Assembly (NCBI RefSeq): GCF_000226115.1
Contig: NC_016457.1
Coordinates: 10,037,510-10,101,509 of the forward strand
Direction: 5' to 3'
Length of the DNA: 64,000 bases
From: Thermothielavioides terrestris NRRL 8126
Lineage: Eukaryota; Ascomycota; Sordariomycetes; Sordariales; Chaetomiaceae
Shown here: piece after piece, positions 26,641-36,169 of the stretch
Layout of the letters: every line of letters starts with the position of its first letter
Position numbering within the stretch: position 1 is the stretch's first letter
Made by a program: the position numbers and the translations under genes
Notes under the pieces: model-generated
What the model was told of the DNA's origin: nothing
What the model saw: the letters and a program-made list of their open reading frames with translations, nothing else
The model's database searches: none

Positions 26641-27735
26641 ATGATTCTCCAAACAAGTCATCTCTTCAGGGCCGTGGTCGCTACCCTTGCTGCCACGGCT
26701 GCGACCTGCTTGGCAGCCCCGGCCACGTGCTGCTCCGGGGCAGAACTGCCGCTGCCCGTCAGGACGGTGTACCAGTTCACCACGGAGACCTGGATCGAAA
26801 ACCTGGCCGTGCGACCAAACGGCAACCTCCTTCTAATCGTCGATGAGAATGTTACCTCCCCTGTGCATCCCGTTGCCCTCTACCAGCTCGCCAACCCCGC
26901 GTCGCCGCATCCGGAGCTCTCCCTCGTCTACTCGTTCCCCCTTGGCACGGTCTTGGGCATCACCGAGGTCCAGCACGAAGTCTACGCCGTCCTGGCTGAG
27001 AACTTCACCGGCAATTTCGAATCGGTTCCCGGAACAACCAAGATGTACACTTTCGACTTCAATGGCGGCGGTGCCCAGCCGACCGTCAGGGAGGTCGCTA
27101 CCATGCCCAACACTACCATCGGCCCCGACGGCATCGCGGCACTGCCGGGACAGCCCGATATCGTACTGGTAGCCGACATGTACGCGGCCAGTGTGTGGGC
27201 CGTTAACATCACCACCGGCACCACCAGGCTCTTCGCGCAGGCGCCCGAGATGGCCCAGGTTCACAACTACACCAGGATGGGCATCAACGGCCTGCGTGTC
27301 GCGTACGACTACCTGTATTTTACAAACAGCGACCTCAAGTGCGTGTTCCGCATCCCGATGGATGTAACAGGCGCACAGGCGAGCCCTAACGTCGAGCTGG
27401 TGGCCAACCTGACCTCCGTGTCACCCGTCTTCATCGACGACTTCACCATTGGCAGGGATGGCACGCTGTGGGTCACGTCCAACGGGCCCCAGAATGTCGT
27501 GGTGGCGGTGCGGCCGGACGGCTTGGGCGGCTTCCAAGAACCGGTGGTGGCCGCCGGCGGAGTCGACAGCACCGCTGTTCAAGGAGACGTGGGCGCGGCG
27601 TTTGGGAGGGGCCCCTCGGATTACGACATTTTGTATGTTGTGACGAACGGCGGCCTGTGGGGTGCTGGACTGGGCCTGAACCACACTGCCACGGAGCCTG
27701 GAAAGGTTGCTGCGGTGGATACTACTTGTTTCTAG
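26641..27735 (+). CDS. Secreted SMP-30/gluconolactonase-like six-bladed propeller protein
   Basis: The 364-residue product has a signal peptide (about residues 1-22) and then repeated blade-like strands ending in motifs such as LAVRPNGNLL, GPDGIAALPG and DDFTIGRDGTLWVT, typical of SMP-30/NHL-like beta-propellers. Several N-glycosylation sites (NVT, NFT, NTT, NIT, NYT, NLT) fit passage through the secretory route. Family members include lactonases; fungal relatives of this fold in tropolone-sesquiterpenoid pathways (EupF, AsR5) act as hetero-Diels-Alderases, so a role in cyclisation or coupling is possible, but that is inference from fold and context. The ATG at 26641 sits in a good ACCACC context; the upstream in-frame codon is TTG. 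No intron is needed. It is divergent from the laccase gene. Confidence 0.75.
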   Translation: MILQTSHLFRAVVATLAATAATCLAAPATCCSGAELPLPVRTVYQFTTETWIENLAVRPNGNLLLIVDENVTSPVHPVALYQLANPASPHPELSLVYSFPLGTVLGITEVQHEVYAVLAENFTGNFESVPGTTKMYTFDFNGGGAQPTVREVATMPNTTIGPDGIAALPGQPDIVLVADMYAASVWAVNITTGTTRLFAQAPEMAQVHNYTRMGINGLRVAYDYLYFTNSDLKCVFRIPMDVTGAQASPNVELVANLTSVSPVFIDDFTIGRDGTLWVTSNGPQNVVVAVRPDGLGGFQEPVVAAGGVDSTAVQGDVGAAFGRGPSDYDILYVVTNGGLWGAGLGLNHTATEPGKVAAVDTTCF

Positions 27736-28557
27736 ACTTGTGCGTGCAAACGGAGACAACATGTCAATGGCAACGTTGCCGCACGGCGACGCAGAGGGGT
27801 ATGGTTTTCGCGAGCTTCGCGAGCACGGTGTGGTATATAGAACCATCTTCAGTTCCACACATAACACCCAGAAATAATCACCGTCTCCCCCGATTTTCTG
27901 GACATGCCTGTGACCGGTTCCTGGCGGCAAAACCGCGCTTTCAGAAGCAGGGCCCTGAAGGATTCTCGATGAGTCGAACCAAGTAGGAACGGTTGCTTGC
28001 AACTTAACTTGAAGGCAGGAAGCATCCGGAGACCAATGTCGCGACCGAAATCTCTGCTGTGCTCTCTTTTCAACAAAGCTTTTTCGCGCCTTAGTGGCCT
28101 GGGTAAAATCAAATCGCTGTGACGCATGTGGACGGCGTGGTCGCTATCGGTTCACCCTAAGCACCGATCGAATCAGTTGCCCAACAGAACCCGGGGCTGC
28201 CCCGGCCTAGCGCCCCGGGCCGGCATACCAAAATTAGGATCCACCAGGCCGGGCGCACAACTGCCGCCCAACCTGCGCCCTCTCTTTGGCAGTCTTCCAC
28301 AATACAACCCCTTCAACACTATAATTGAGCACATCTTCTGTGGGGTGACCGCATAGTGGTAGCTTCAATCTAGCCGAACCTGCGCACTGGTTCCCAACTC
28401 CAGTCCCCGTGTTTAACTGGCATTCAGGCATCGGTCATTAGCACGGCGGACTGACGACGGCCCACATGAAGAACCCATTGCATGAAAACATGGAGCTAAC
28501 AGCCTCCTCCGTTCAGACTTGCCCCCTAGCCGACCAAGGCGATCTATGTCTCCCGGT
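27736..28557. other. Intergenic between converging genes, holds an LTR relic
   Basis: About 820 bp between the stop codons of the propeller gene and the enoyl reductase gene. Apart from the LTR-B relative at 28181-28397 I see only short non-homologous ORFs. The 3' untranslated regions of both genes should lie here. Confidence 0.5.
28181..28397 (-). repeat. Diverged solo LTR relic, related to LTR-B
   Basis: Read left to right this block shares, in order and spacing, CCCGGGCCGGC, ATTAGGATCCACC, CAACTGCCGCC and ACAATACAAC...CTTCAA with the reverse complement of LTR-B (19338-19547). It begins near AGAACC and ends near GGTTCC, matching the LTR-B ends. It is GC-rich and not RIP-mutated. No clear target duplication. 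In the orientation of the Copia element it reads on the plus strand of this window; I list it as minus relative to LTR-B sequence as written on the plus strand. Confidence 0.5.
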
Positions 28558-29765
28558 TCACTTCTGCAAGACGTACACGAGCTTGCCAGCAGAGACACGA
28601 CCGCTCCTCAGCTCGGACAATCCTTCCGGCACACCTTGTAGTCCTCCATCTCGCAAGTGCACCAGAGAGCCCAACCTGATGCGGTCTTGGCGCAGCAATT
28701 CGGCGGCGAGCTTCCAGAAGCGGGCGGCGAACTCCAAGTCAGCAGCATTGGCCTCGCCCAGCGGGCCGGCAAGATGGGTCCCTTCGCCAAAGGCCGAATA
28801 TCCCGAGGTCCAGCCATGTTGCACGTCGAGACGGGGAAACGAGTCACCATCGGGCAGCGACGCCGTGTACTTGGCAACGCCCGACCCACGCGCGGTTAGA
28901 GCGTCGGCGCATATTCGCTGGCTGTCGCCGACCGTGACGCAATCCAGGGCGTACAGTAGCCCGTCGCCGGTAGCTGCGCGGATGGCCGGCCCGCAGCCGG
29001 TGGCGTCGTGGTAGTCGAATGCCTCATGCGCCCCGAGGGCCTTGACGAGCTGGAAGTTGCGGGGCGAGCAGGTCGTCAACACCCGACAGCCCGAGAGCCG
29101 CGCCAGCTGCAGCGCAATCATGCCCGTAGCGGTGGCGCCGCCGTAGATCAGGACCGACGGAACGGGGCCCCGGGCCTGGTTTTGCAGATCCTCCGACTCC
29201 GACACCGAAAGCGGGGGCAGCGGCAATCCGAGCGAGCGGTAAAGCGCTTGCTTCCGGTCAGCGTTTTGATGCTCGTACAATTTTCCTTTGAACTGCGGTT
29301 GTCTTCGGTGCACTGGAACACGAGCAAGTACGTACCCTGGCCAGCGAAATTGACTCCGACGGCTATGGTAGCCGCTTCGGCGTCGCTGACGTGCTCGGGC
29401 ACGCGCATCGAGAGAGCGCCCTTGAGAAGGGCGTACTGGCCGAACGCGCCGCTCGAAGGATCTCCTGGTTTCATGCCGTAGCATAGCCCGGCGACTCGGT
29501 CACCGGGCCGGTAGTCCTGGTTGACGTCCTCTCCGCACAAGACGACACGGCCCGCGACGTCGCAGCCCATCGTGTGCGGAGTGCCCTCCCCGAACACGGC
29601 CAGTCGCTTGTAGTCGCTCGGATTCAGCGCAACGCTCATGACTCGGATCAGAAGGTAGCCTGACCGTACTGCCGGTACCGGCGTCGTCGGGTCCAAGTAG
29701 AGCTGGCCGGGGCCCCGAGCCCTGACCGCCAGCATTGTTTCGGGGATTTCCAGAGCATCCGTCAT
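28558..29765 (-). CDS. Trans-acting enoyl reductase, MDR (zinc-binding dehydrogenase) family
   Basis: Such proteins reduce enoyl double bonds with NADPH on a polyketide chain held by a reducing PKS that lacks a working ER domain (LovC type), or reduce free enones. Exons 29336-29765 and 28558-29246 join across an 89-nt intron (GTACGT...CAAG) to give 372 residues. The N-terminal GroES-like part includes NPSDYK and the GCDVAG motif; the dinucleotide-binding fold has VLIYGGATATG, then TCSPRNF and FDYHD, all characteristic of LovC-like enoyl reductases and of MrPigH/AzaJ-like pathway reductases. Zinc ligands are not evident, as expected in this subgroup. The ATG at 29765 is the first in frame (the codon at 29789 is GTG). 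It is divergent from an acyltransferase gene with only 227 bp between starts, so shared control is likely. Confidence 0.85.
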
Positions 29766-29992
29766 TTCCGAGGTGCAGGGCGTGGCCACGATTTGGCTCT
29801 TGGCTATCGGGTTCCCTTAGAAATGCAAGGGGAGGGATGTTCTCGGCAGGCTTTGTAGGTTCGTCAAAGGCGATGCTGTGCGTCAACAGACCGGAAGGCA
29901 CTTATGCATCTCCTTTTATCCATTTTGATAACCTTCGCCAGTAATTGCACCCAAGCGCCCGTACCGACACGTCGTGACCACCGGGTGCTCCG
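29766..29992. promoter_or_regulatory. Short divergent promoter, enoyl reductase / acyltransferase
   Basis: 227 bp between two divergent ATGs. Both genes look like pathway tailoring genes, so co-regulation from this stretch is probable. No motif was convincing. Confidence 0.35.
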
Positions 29993-31381
29993 ATGGCCTG
30001 GACCGAGACAGAGCCTGGCCTTTGGCAGAGGCCAGTCGGTGAAAATGAGTCCATGATCAAGATGATCGGAGATGCGGGTCAAGCCTCGGGCAAGGATGTG
30101 TGGTCCATCTCGGCAACGGCATGCTTCACTGCCTCAGTTGAGCCCAAGCCCCTGGCCCAGGCTCTCCGCGATGGATGGGCAGCCCTCCGCTTCTGGCACC
30201 CATCGATTGCCACGACTGCCGATGGCGACACGTTACACTACCGCGTCCCTGATGTCCAGCAGCTAACCCATTGGTTGGACGAAACCTTCACCGTGCTGCA
30301 AGGCGAATTGACCGTCGACCACATTCTGGGCACGCTTCCACCGCGACCACTCGCCTGCTGCTACTACCTGGAGCATGACGGGGCAGTGATACTGCACCTC
30401 TCGCATTGGCGCACTGATGGCATCGGGGCCTTTCACCTCCTGGGAGCCTTGTTCAACGCAACCGTGCAGCACCTGCGGGATGACCCCTACCGGTTGCCCT
30501 GGGGCGACGAGACAGTTCGACTCGTTCCCGGCGTCGAGGAAGCCCTGAAACTGCCGACTGAACCAACCGAGGCCATCCACACGGCGACAAGCATGTATCT
30601 GAGTACCTTGGGCTTTGCCAAAGGGGCGTTGGGGATCACACGGCCGCTCGACCTTGGAGATGAGCTGGAGCCGATGGCGGCCACGAAGGCGACCAGGCTG
30701 CCCACTCTCTCGTTCTCCCCAGACCAGACGGCAGAGTTGCTATCGGCATGCTCCCAGCGCGGCCTGCGATTTGAGTCGGCCCTGCACGCCTCCGTGACGG
30801 CCGCAGCCTGCTCTGTCGAGGGACCCACGGCAGCATCGGACCAGAAGCACCATACAACCACCCTGCGCCACAGCCTCCGGCCGCATCTTCCCGCACCGTA
30901 TCACGGCGAGGCTGGCGCCGCGGGGCTTTACACGGCCGGCTACTTTGTCAAAGTGCCGACCACGCAGTCCTGGCTGGACAACGCCCTCTACTACGAGTCC
31001 GAGTACGCCAAGGGCCCGACCCCGGAGCTTTTGCGCTCTCGCCGTCAGTATGCGTTGGAAATGAAGGCCATCATGAGCCGCACCGCGCCTCCACACCCGC
31101 CGCCGAGCGGCCTGGACATGTCGTGGGTCCCTGGAGCGCAGGATCTCGTGGGGACAATGTATGCGGATTCCCAGGATGGGCGATGGCTGCAGGTTGACAG
31201 GATTGGCATCAGCGTCGATGTGCTGTCGCGACACGTCTATGTTTTCGCTTGGATATTCAACGGGCAGATTTACTGTCGGCTAGCCTTCAACCGGGCATTT
31301 TACGATGATGACTTCGCTGATACCGTCTTGGGGCTGGTGGCTCAACACTTGACATCCAACCTGCTGCCTGTAGTTTCTTAG
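29993..31381 (+). CDS. Tri3-type (condensation-fold) O-acyltransferase, paralogue 1
   Basis: The 462-residue, intron-free product resembles trichothecene 15-O-acetyltransferase-like proteins, which transfer acyl groups from CoA to hydroxyls and share the NRPS condensation/CAT fold. The catalytic motif is visible as HWRTDG (His138, Asp142, Gly143), preceded by VILHLS, the usual position about a third of the way in. The C-terminal half has the RLAFNRAFYDDDF region that pairs with the first domain in the family. Related enzymes acylate azaphilones (AzaD, CazE, MrPigM/D type). No Tri5-like terpene cyclase is nearby, so a trichothecene substrate is unlikely. It pairs head-to-head with the enoyl reductase gene, and the FAD monooxygenase converges on it with a gap of about 100 bp. 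The acyl donor and acceptor are unknown. Confidence 0.8.
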   Translation: MAWTETEPGLWQRPVGENESMIKMIGDAGQASGKDVWSISATACFTASVEPKPLAQALRDGWAALRFWHPSIATTADGDTLHYRVPDVQQLTHWLDETFTVLQGELTVDHILGTLPPRPLACCYYLEHDGAVILHLSHWRTDGIGAFHLLGALFNATVQHLRDDPYRLPWGDETVRLVPGVEEALKLPTEPTEAIHTATSMYLSTLGFAKGALGITRPLDLGDELEPMAATKATRLPTLSFSPDQTAELLSACSQRGLRFESALHASVTAAACSVEGPTAASDQKHHTTTLRHSLRPHLPAPYHGEAGAAGLYTAGYFVKVPTTQSWLDNALYYESEYAKGPTPELLRSRRQYALEMKAIMSRTAPPHPPPSGLDMSWVPGAQDLVGTMYADSQDGRWLQVDRIGISVDVLSRHVYVFAWIFNGQIYCRLAFNRAFYDDDFADTVLGLVAQHLTSNLLPVVS

Positions 31382-31479
31382 GTGTCAAATCATCAGAAAT
31401 AGGAGAGATTCTTTAACGCGGCTGATGAGAGACGACTTGACAGCTTGAGTTGAGTCCGTGTTAATGAAGCCCTTAGCTC

Positions 31480-33003
31480 TCATGCAGAGGAGAGAAACCG
31501 CGAAAAGGCCTTCCCGGCCTCAGCCAACATGCCACCAATGTCGAAGTGCCAGATCTTGTGGGCTCGCCACTCGATGTCCCGCAGGCATTTCTCCGGGTCA
31601 GTGCCGCAGTCCGGGTTGGCCCATTCGTACGTCTTGGACACCTCGCGCGAGCTGCGGACCAGCCATTGCGTGCGCTCCCGCCGAACAGCGTCGTACGCAG
31701 CCAAGGCGGCGGCAACCGTAGCGCGCTTTGTCTTCGACCCGTCGCCGCCCTGCATCGTCTTCGCGGCCAAGTCCAGCACCGTGGCCAGCGCGAGCGCGTC
31801 TTCGATGCCCATGCCGGCGCCGGCGCCGTGATGCGGCGACGTCGCGTGGGCGGCATCACCGGCGATACATACGCCGCCCGAGGCGTACGTCGGCGCCGGG
31901 TGCTCGTACGTGTCGAAAATCGCCCACTTGTCCAGCCGCCCCTCCTCAAGTTCCTGAAGAAGGCCGACGATGGCACGAACTGCGGGCCGCCAGCCGGCAA
32001 AGGCCGCGGGTAATTCGTCCTCGCCCGCCGGCGCCACCATCCGCTCATGGACCCAGTCCCCGGGCGCCGGCGCAAACGCCACCACGTTCATTAGCGTGTG
32101 CTGTGCCACAGGAAAGTTCAGCAGATGCGCGCCCGGGCCCGTATGCATGCACTGGTTGTGCGCTTTGTCTTTGCCCAGCGTCGCCACGGCCCGTTCCATG
32201 CTGACAAGGCCGCGGAAGGCGACCTGGTGTGCAAAACCCGGGTACGAGGCCGGGTTATCCTCGCCTAAGAGCACTTGGCGGACGCGCGACTTGATGCCGT
32301 CGCAGCCGATGACTGTGTTCGGGGTTATTACCAGAGGCCTGAAGGATTATGTATGTACTGCGCATGGCCGGGGCAGAGGGAGATGGAGCGGAGATTGGAG
32401 CAGCCGGCTTGACTTACCAACATCGGCGGTGGCTGTCGAGCCATCCTCGAAACGCAGGGTGAACTCTTCCAGGTCTTCATCGAAAGCGTACGTTTCAAAG
32501 CGCTTCCTGAACGCCACCACACCCTCGGGCATGTGCTTGACCATCTCGTCGAGAAAGTGTGCGCGGTGGCAGGCGTCGAAGCCCGTCGTCCCAGCATGCA
32601 GCTGGTACAGCTGCGTCTCCCTCATGTCGTTATCGTCGTCCGTCTGGTCGGGCCCGCACCTGTATCCGTCTACATAGGTGTAGTATGGGCTTTCGTTCTT
32701 GGTCGATACTGCCTTCATGGCAGCCAGGATGTCCGGGCTCAGCAGCGCCATGCACGTCTGCGCGTTGGTCGTAAAGGCCACGCCCGCCCCGATCTCGCGA
32801 AAGTTTCCAGCCTGCTCATACAGTCGAACGGCCATGTTGCGCCGCAGGAGCCCGAGGGCCATTGCCACACCGACAATGCCGCCGCCGATGATGGCGACGC
32901 GCAGCTGGCAGGATCCAGTGACGCCGTTAGAGTCACTGTTGCCGTCATGGGCGCCGTTGATATTCGTGTTCTCCTGCATCGTGCCCGACAAGGTGTCTTG
33001 CAT
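31480..33003 (-). CDS. FAD-dependent monooxygenase, SorC/TropB/AzaH (salicylate hydroxylase-like) family
   Basis: A class A flavoprotein hydroxylase: these use NAD(P)H and O2 to hydroxylate phenols, and the fungal SorC, TropB and AzaH members dearomatise polyketide resorcinols. Exons 32418-33003 and 31480-32312 join across a 105-nt GTAAGT...ACACAG intron to give 472 residues. The FAD GxGxxG-type motif is at about residues 40-45 (GGGIVG), the REIGAG block follows, then CDGIKSRVR at about 199-207 and the second FAD motif GDAAHA at about 347-352. The C-terminal KIWHFD segment is shared with TropB. There is a long polar N-terminal extension (about 33 residues) before the Rossmann fold. It is in tandem with the BBE oxidase and MFS genes. 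The subfamily call comes from recalled resemblance, not an alignment. Confidence 0.87.
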
Positions 33004-33544
33004 GGTCCCTCGTTGAATTGCGTTGTTTGGTGTGAAGCAAGTAGGATGGGTTGCTGGCGTAGATTGTTACAAGACCGCGGCCTTTTCCATAGAACGGCAT
33101 TCCAGCAACATGTCGTCGAGATCTGAGTGACATGGCCGGAACTACTGAATGCATACTCGCCGCTTCGTTTCCGAACATTCGGACTCAACCCCCCAGCCCA
33201 CTTCCATATACTCCGAATGGGTCCCGGGTCTGTTATCCGATGTCACGTCTATTCACAAGTGTGGAACCTCCGATTCGTGGCATAGTTCGAGCCGAGGGAA
33301 ACTCAAGGAATGGAAGATACAGGTGTTAAAATTTTTGATGTGTTGCTTTTGAAGTCACCAGAATTCCGTGCTACGTCTTAAGAGAAGGGGCTGATGAGAG
33401 GTCAAGTCGTGTCTCCAACCCCGAATATTTACTTGGTTAATCATGGGTAGCCCCCCACCCACAGTGCCCATGTTTCGTTCGCAGTTGGCTAATTAGACTC
33501 TGCTTGTTGGGTAGGGGGGACCCGTCGGTAATCCAAGGCCTGCC
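33004..33544. promoter_or_regulatory. Monooxygenase promoter with a TCCGAA/TTCGGA palindrome
   Basis: 541 bp between the monooxygenase start and the BBE gene stop. At 33170-33183, 167 bp upstream of the ATG, TCCGAA and TTCGGA form a perfect inverted repeat with a 2-bp spacer. Two further TCCGA half-sites follow within 100 bp (near 33211 and 33269). This is a candidate site for a zinc cluster regulator; binding is not shown by sequence. Confidence 0.35.
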
Positions 33545-35324
33545 TCACTCGAGTGGGATTGGGTGGTACCAGTTGAACAACCCTTTGGGGTCGTACTCCC
33601 TTTTCAGTGCCCTCAGGCGAGGAAGGTTGGCCTCGGACCAGATGGCCGTGGCGGGCTCGTTCCCGTGGGAAAAGCCGACGTAGACGTTGAGACCGCCCTG
33701 GGTGCCCGCCGTGGCGGCAATCGTATCGCGCAGCTTGGTGGGCAGGTTGTCGATGTCGGCCTCGGTCGTGGTGGTGTTGGCTCCATACACGAATCCAAAG
33801 GTCCTGACTCATCGGCGTTAGCAATGGTCACATTTCAGTTGGTAACCGCCCCGGAGCAGGAACGGGGAGCGGCCCACATACTGATAGCCGACCGCCTGCC
33901 GCCACGGGTACGCGGTGTGGTGCTTGGGCCGCGCAACAACCGCCTGGTTGGCGCAGAAGTATCCTCCGTTGCCGCTGCTCCTCATCTCGGGATACTTGGC
34001 CATCATGTCGTCAAACTGCTCTGACACGCTGACGTGCGCATCCACGTCGATGGTGTTGACAGCGACTCCATATGTGTCCCCCCGTATGCCACCCGGGTTG
34101 CAAACATCCACCAAGGGATTATTGTTCAGGAAGTCCACGTTGCGGTTCAGCCTGTTCCATGGGACTTGGGTGAAATTGTGGCGGAGGTCCGTGCCGAGGT
34201 CGGCGAGGAACTCAACAGCTCGGCGCCCTTCGTCTTCTGGTCCGGCGTAGACAGCATTCACTTTCAAGGTTGTCTAGCGACGGATGCGTCAGCAGATTCG
34301 TAAGACAACAGCTGGCTGCGGCAAGACCCACAGCATTTATCGCGTGGTTGAACTGAAGTGCGGTGGACAGGCACAGCGGGGCCGGCATTCCGATCTCGAT
34401 CTGATCGTGGAGTGCTTGGTAAAAGGCCCTGACGCTGCTCATGGGAAACTCAAAGTCGGCGTTGAAGTTGGTTCCGCCGGCGGGGGCGTCATACACGCGG
34501 TAGGTCGCATTGAGGACGAAGCCGAAGTTGAAGCCGGCGCCCCGGAGCCCCCAAAACAGTTCCGGGTGCGAGCATTCGGACACTTCGACCACGGTGGTGT
34601 TGGGCAACATCAGGCGAGCCGAGAGCATGCTATCGTGCATCAGACCATACAGCCCTTGTAGCCGCCCAATGCCTCCTCCCAGACTGGCGCCAACCATGCC
34701 GACACAGGATGAGCCTCCAACAGCTATTCGATGGACCCGATCGTCAGCAAATACTCGGTGTCCTTTGCACCACTCCCTCCCCTTTGGACCATGTTGCACT
34801 TACGGATGTTCTTTCCGACGAGCTGCAGAGCGTCAGAGACGTCCTTCATCGAAGCCGCGCCTCCGATAGTCATTGTGCTGGCCTCCACATCGACATTCAC
34901 ATGATGGAACGCGCCCGTGTAGATTTCGAGTCCGTCCTTGAGTGTTTCCCAGCCCAGAGAGAAGCCATGGCGTGGACCAGTGATGAGGAAGGGAGTTCCG
35001 CTCGACATGGCGCAGGTAATCTAGACAGCACGAATCAATCACTGCGAGATGCGCAATGGCTTATACGTGCGCCTTGGTGCGTACTGAAGCTCTGACATCG
35101 TGCTCGTTCGCAGCGGCACCCACGACGCTGAAAGTAGGCGCATGGTAGCGGTTCCATCGGATTGTATCGTTCGCAAAGCCGCTATCGCCAGGCAGGTACA
35201 CGGATCCCTCGGGAGACAGAGTAGAACGGAGACAGCTGACAAGCGAATCCTTGGGTGCTATTGCGGCTGCAGCGCCGCCGCCAACAGCGACGGACAGTGC
35301 CGTCAAGCAGCCAAGCAGCCTCAT
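33545..35324 (-). CDS. Secreted BBE-type FAD-linked oxidoreductase, 5 exons
   Basis: Berberine-bridge-like flavin oxidases oxidise or couple substrates using O2; SorD of the sorbicillin pathway is a fungal example. Spliced exons 35085-35324, 34804-35020, 34332-34723, 33882-34273 and 33545-33803 give 499 residues in frame. A signal peptide (about residues 1-21) is present. The FAD_binding_4 domain includes GPRHG with His98 at the place of the covalent flavin histidine, and SSCVGMVG with Cys159 where bicovalent members carry the second link, then GASLGGGIGRLQG. The C-terminal BBE motif is represented by DPKGLFNWYHPI. Several N-glycosylation sites fit secretion. It lies between the monooxygenase and the MFS gene on the same strand. 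Substrate unknown; whether Cys159 is linked is uncertain. Confidence 0.87.
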
Positions 35325-36169
35325 GTGGATGTGGAAGACAGAACGTCACGGGGTGTCGCGAAAAGGAAGCCTGCACATGCGTAGAAAAGAATCGTTTCCT
35401 GGCCAGGTCAGCCATGGCATATTAAACTCAAGAACGGCGGATCGGGGATCCGGCATCCCCGACCCTTCAGCTTCTGTTTGTTAGCTGAGCTGATCGGAAG
35501 GTTTCACAGCCGTGGCCGATGTATCGGCTTGACAGCAGCTCCGGCCCAGTCCCTTGCTCATCGGCGTTCCGCGTTGTTTCCCGACTGGCCAGGCTATCCG
35601 CTCAACACAGATCGGCATGCAATCGACATGCACACCGACCAGTTAGACCAGTTCTAGTGTACGGAGGTAGTATGTACTAGTACGAAGGAGGCCGAAACGG
35701 ACAAACCCATCTACGACCCCAATAGGCTTAGTTTCACTTGCTATTATGTACACTACCTATGTATTGAATGACGCTCGCCGTTTCCTAGCGCACGGTGTTT
35801 GCTGGCACAACTCCTAATTATGCGCAGTTGCTCCGACCAGCCGCCTTGGCAGGTACAGGTGGTGGGCGGAGACTGCGGACACGGGCGTCTAACAACATGA
35901 GCTTTTTTCCCCTGATCGGGACGTCCGGAGCAGCGCGGGAGCAAAGGAGCTGTCTGGGGGACAACTAAGAGCTACCCGAACCGTAAGTAGCAAAAGAGAG
36001 CTCAGGTTGTGGTACCGGTAGTCGCTCCGCAGAATAGGATAGCGAAAAAACGGGAAAGTGAAAATGAGATACAAGGTGCAGTGGTGATTGTGCAAATTCG
36101 CAGTTTTACATGCCCCGAAGGAAAGTGAGTGAGCAGCGAAGCCCGAGACTCGCACCGAGGAGGATAGAC
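35325..36169. promoter_or_regulatory. BBE gene promoter with an inverted repeat
   Basis: 845 bp between the BBE start and the MFS stop. At 35442-35462 the arms TCGGGGAT and ATCCCCGA flank a 5-bp CCGGC spacer, a perfect 8-bp inverted repeat about 120 bp upstream of the BBE ATG. The TATA-like CATATTAAA at 35419-35427 is near. It could be an operator for a dimeric regulator. The remaining part holds no recognised gene. Confidence 0.35.
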
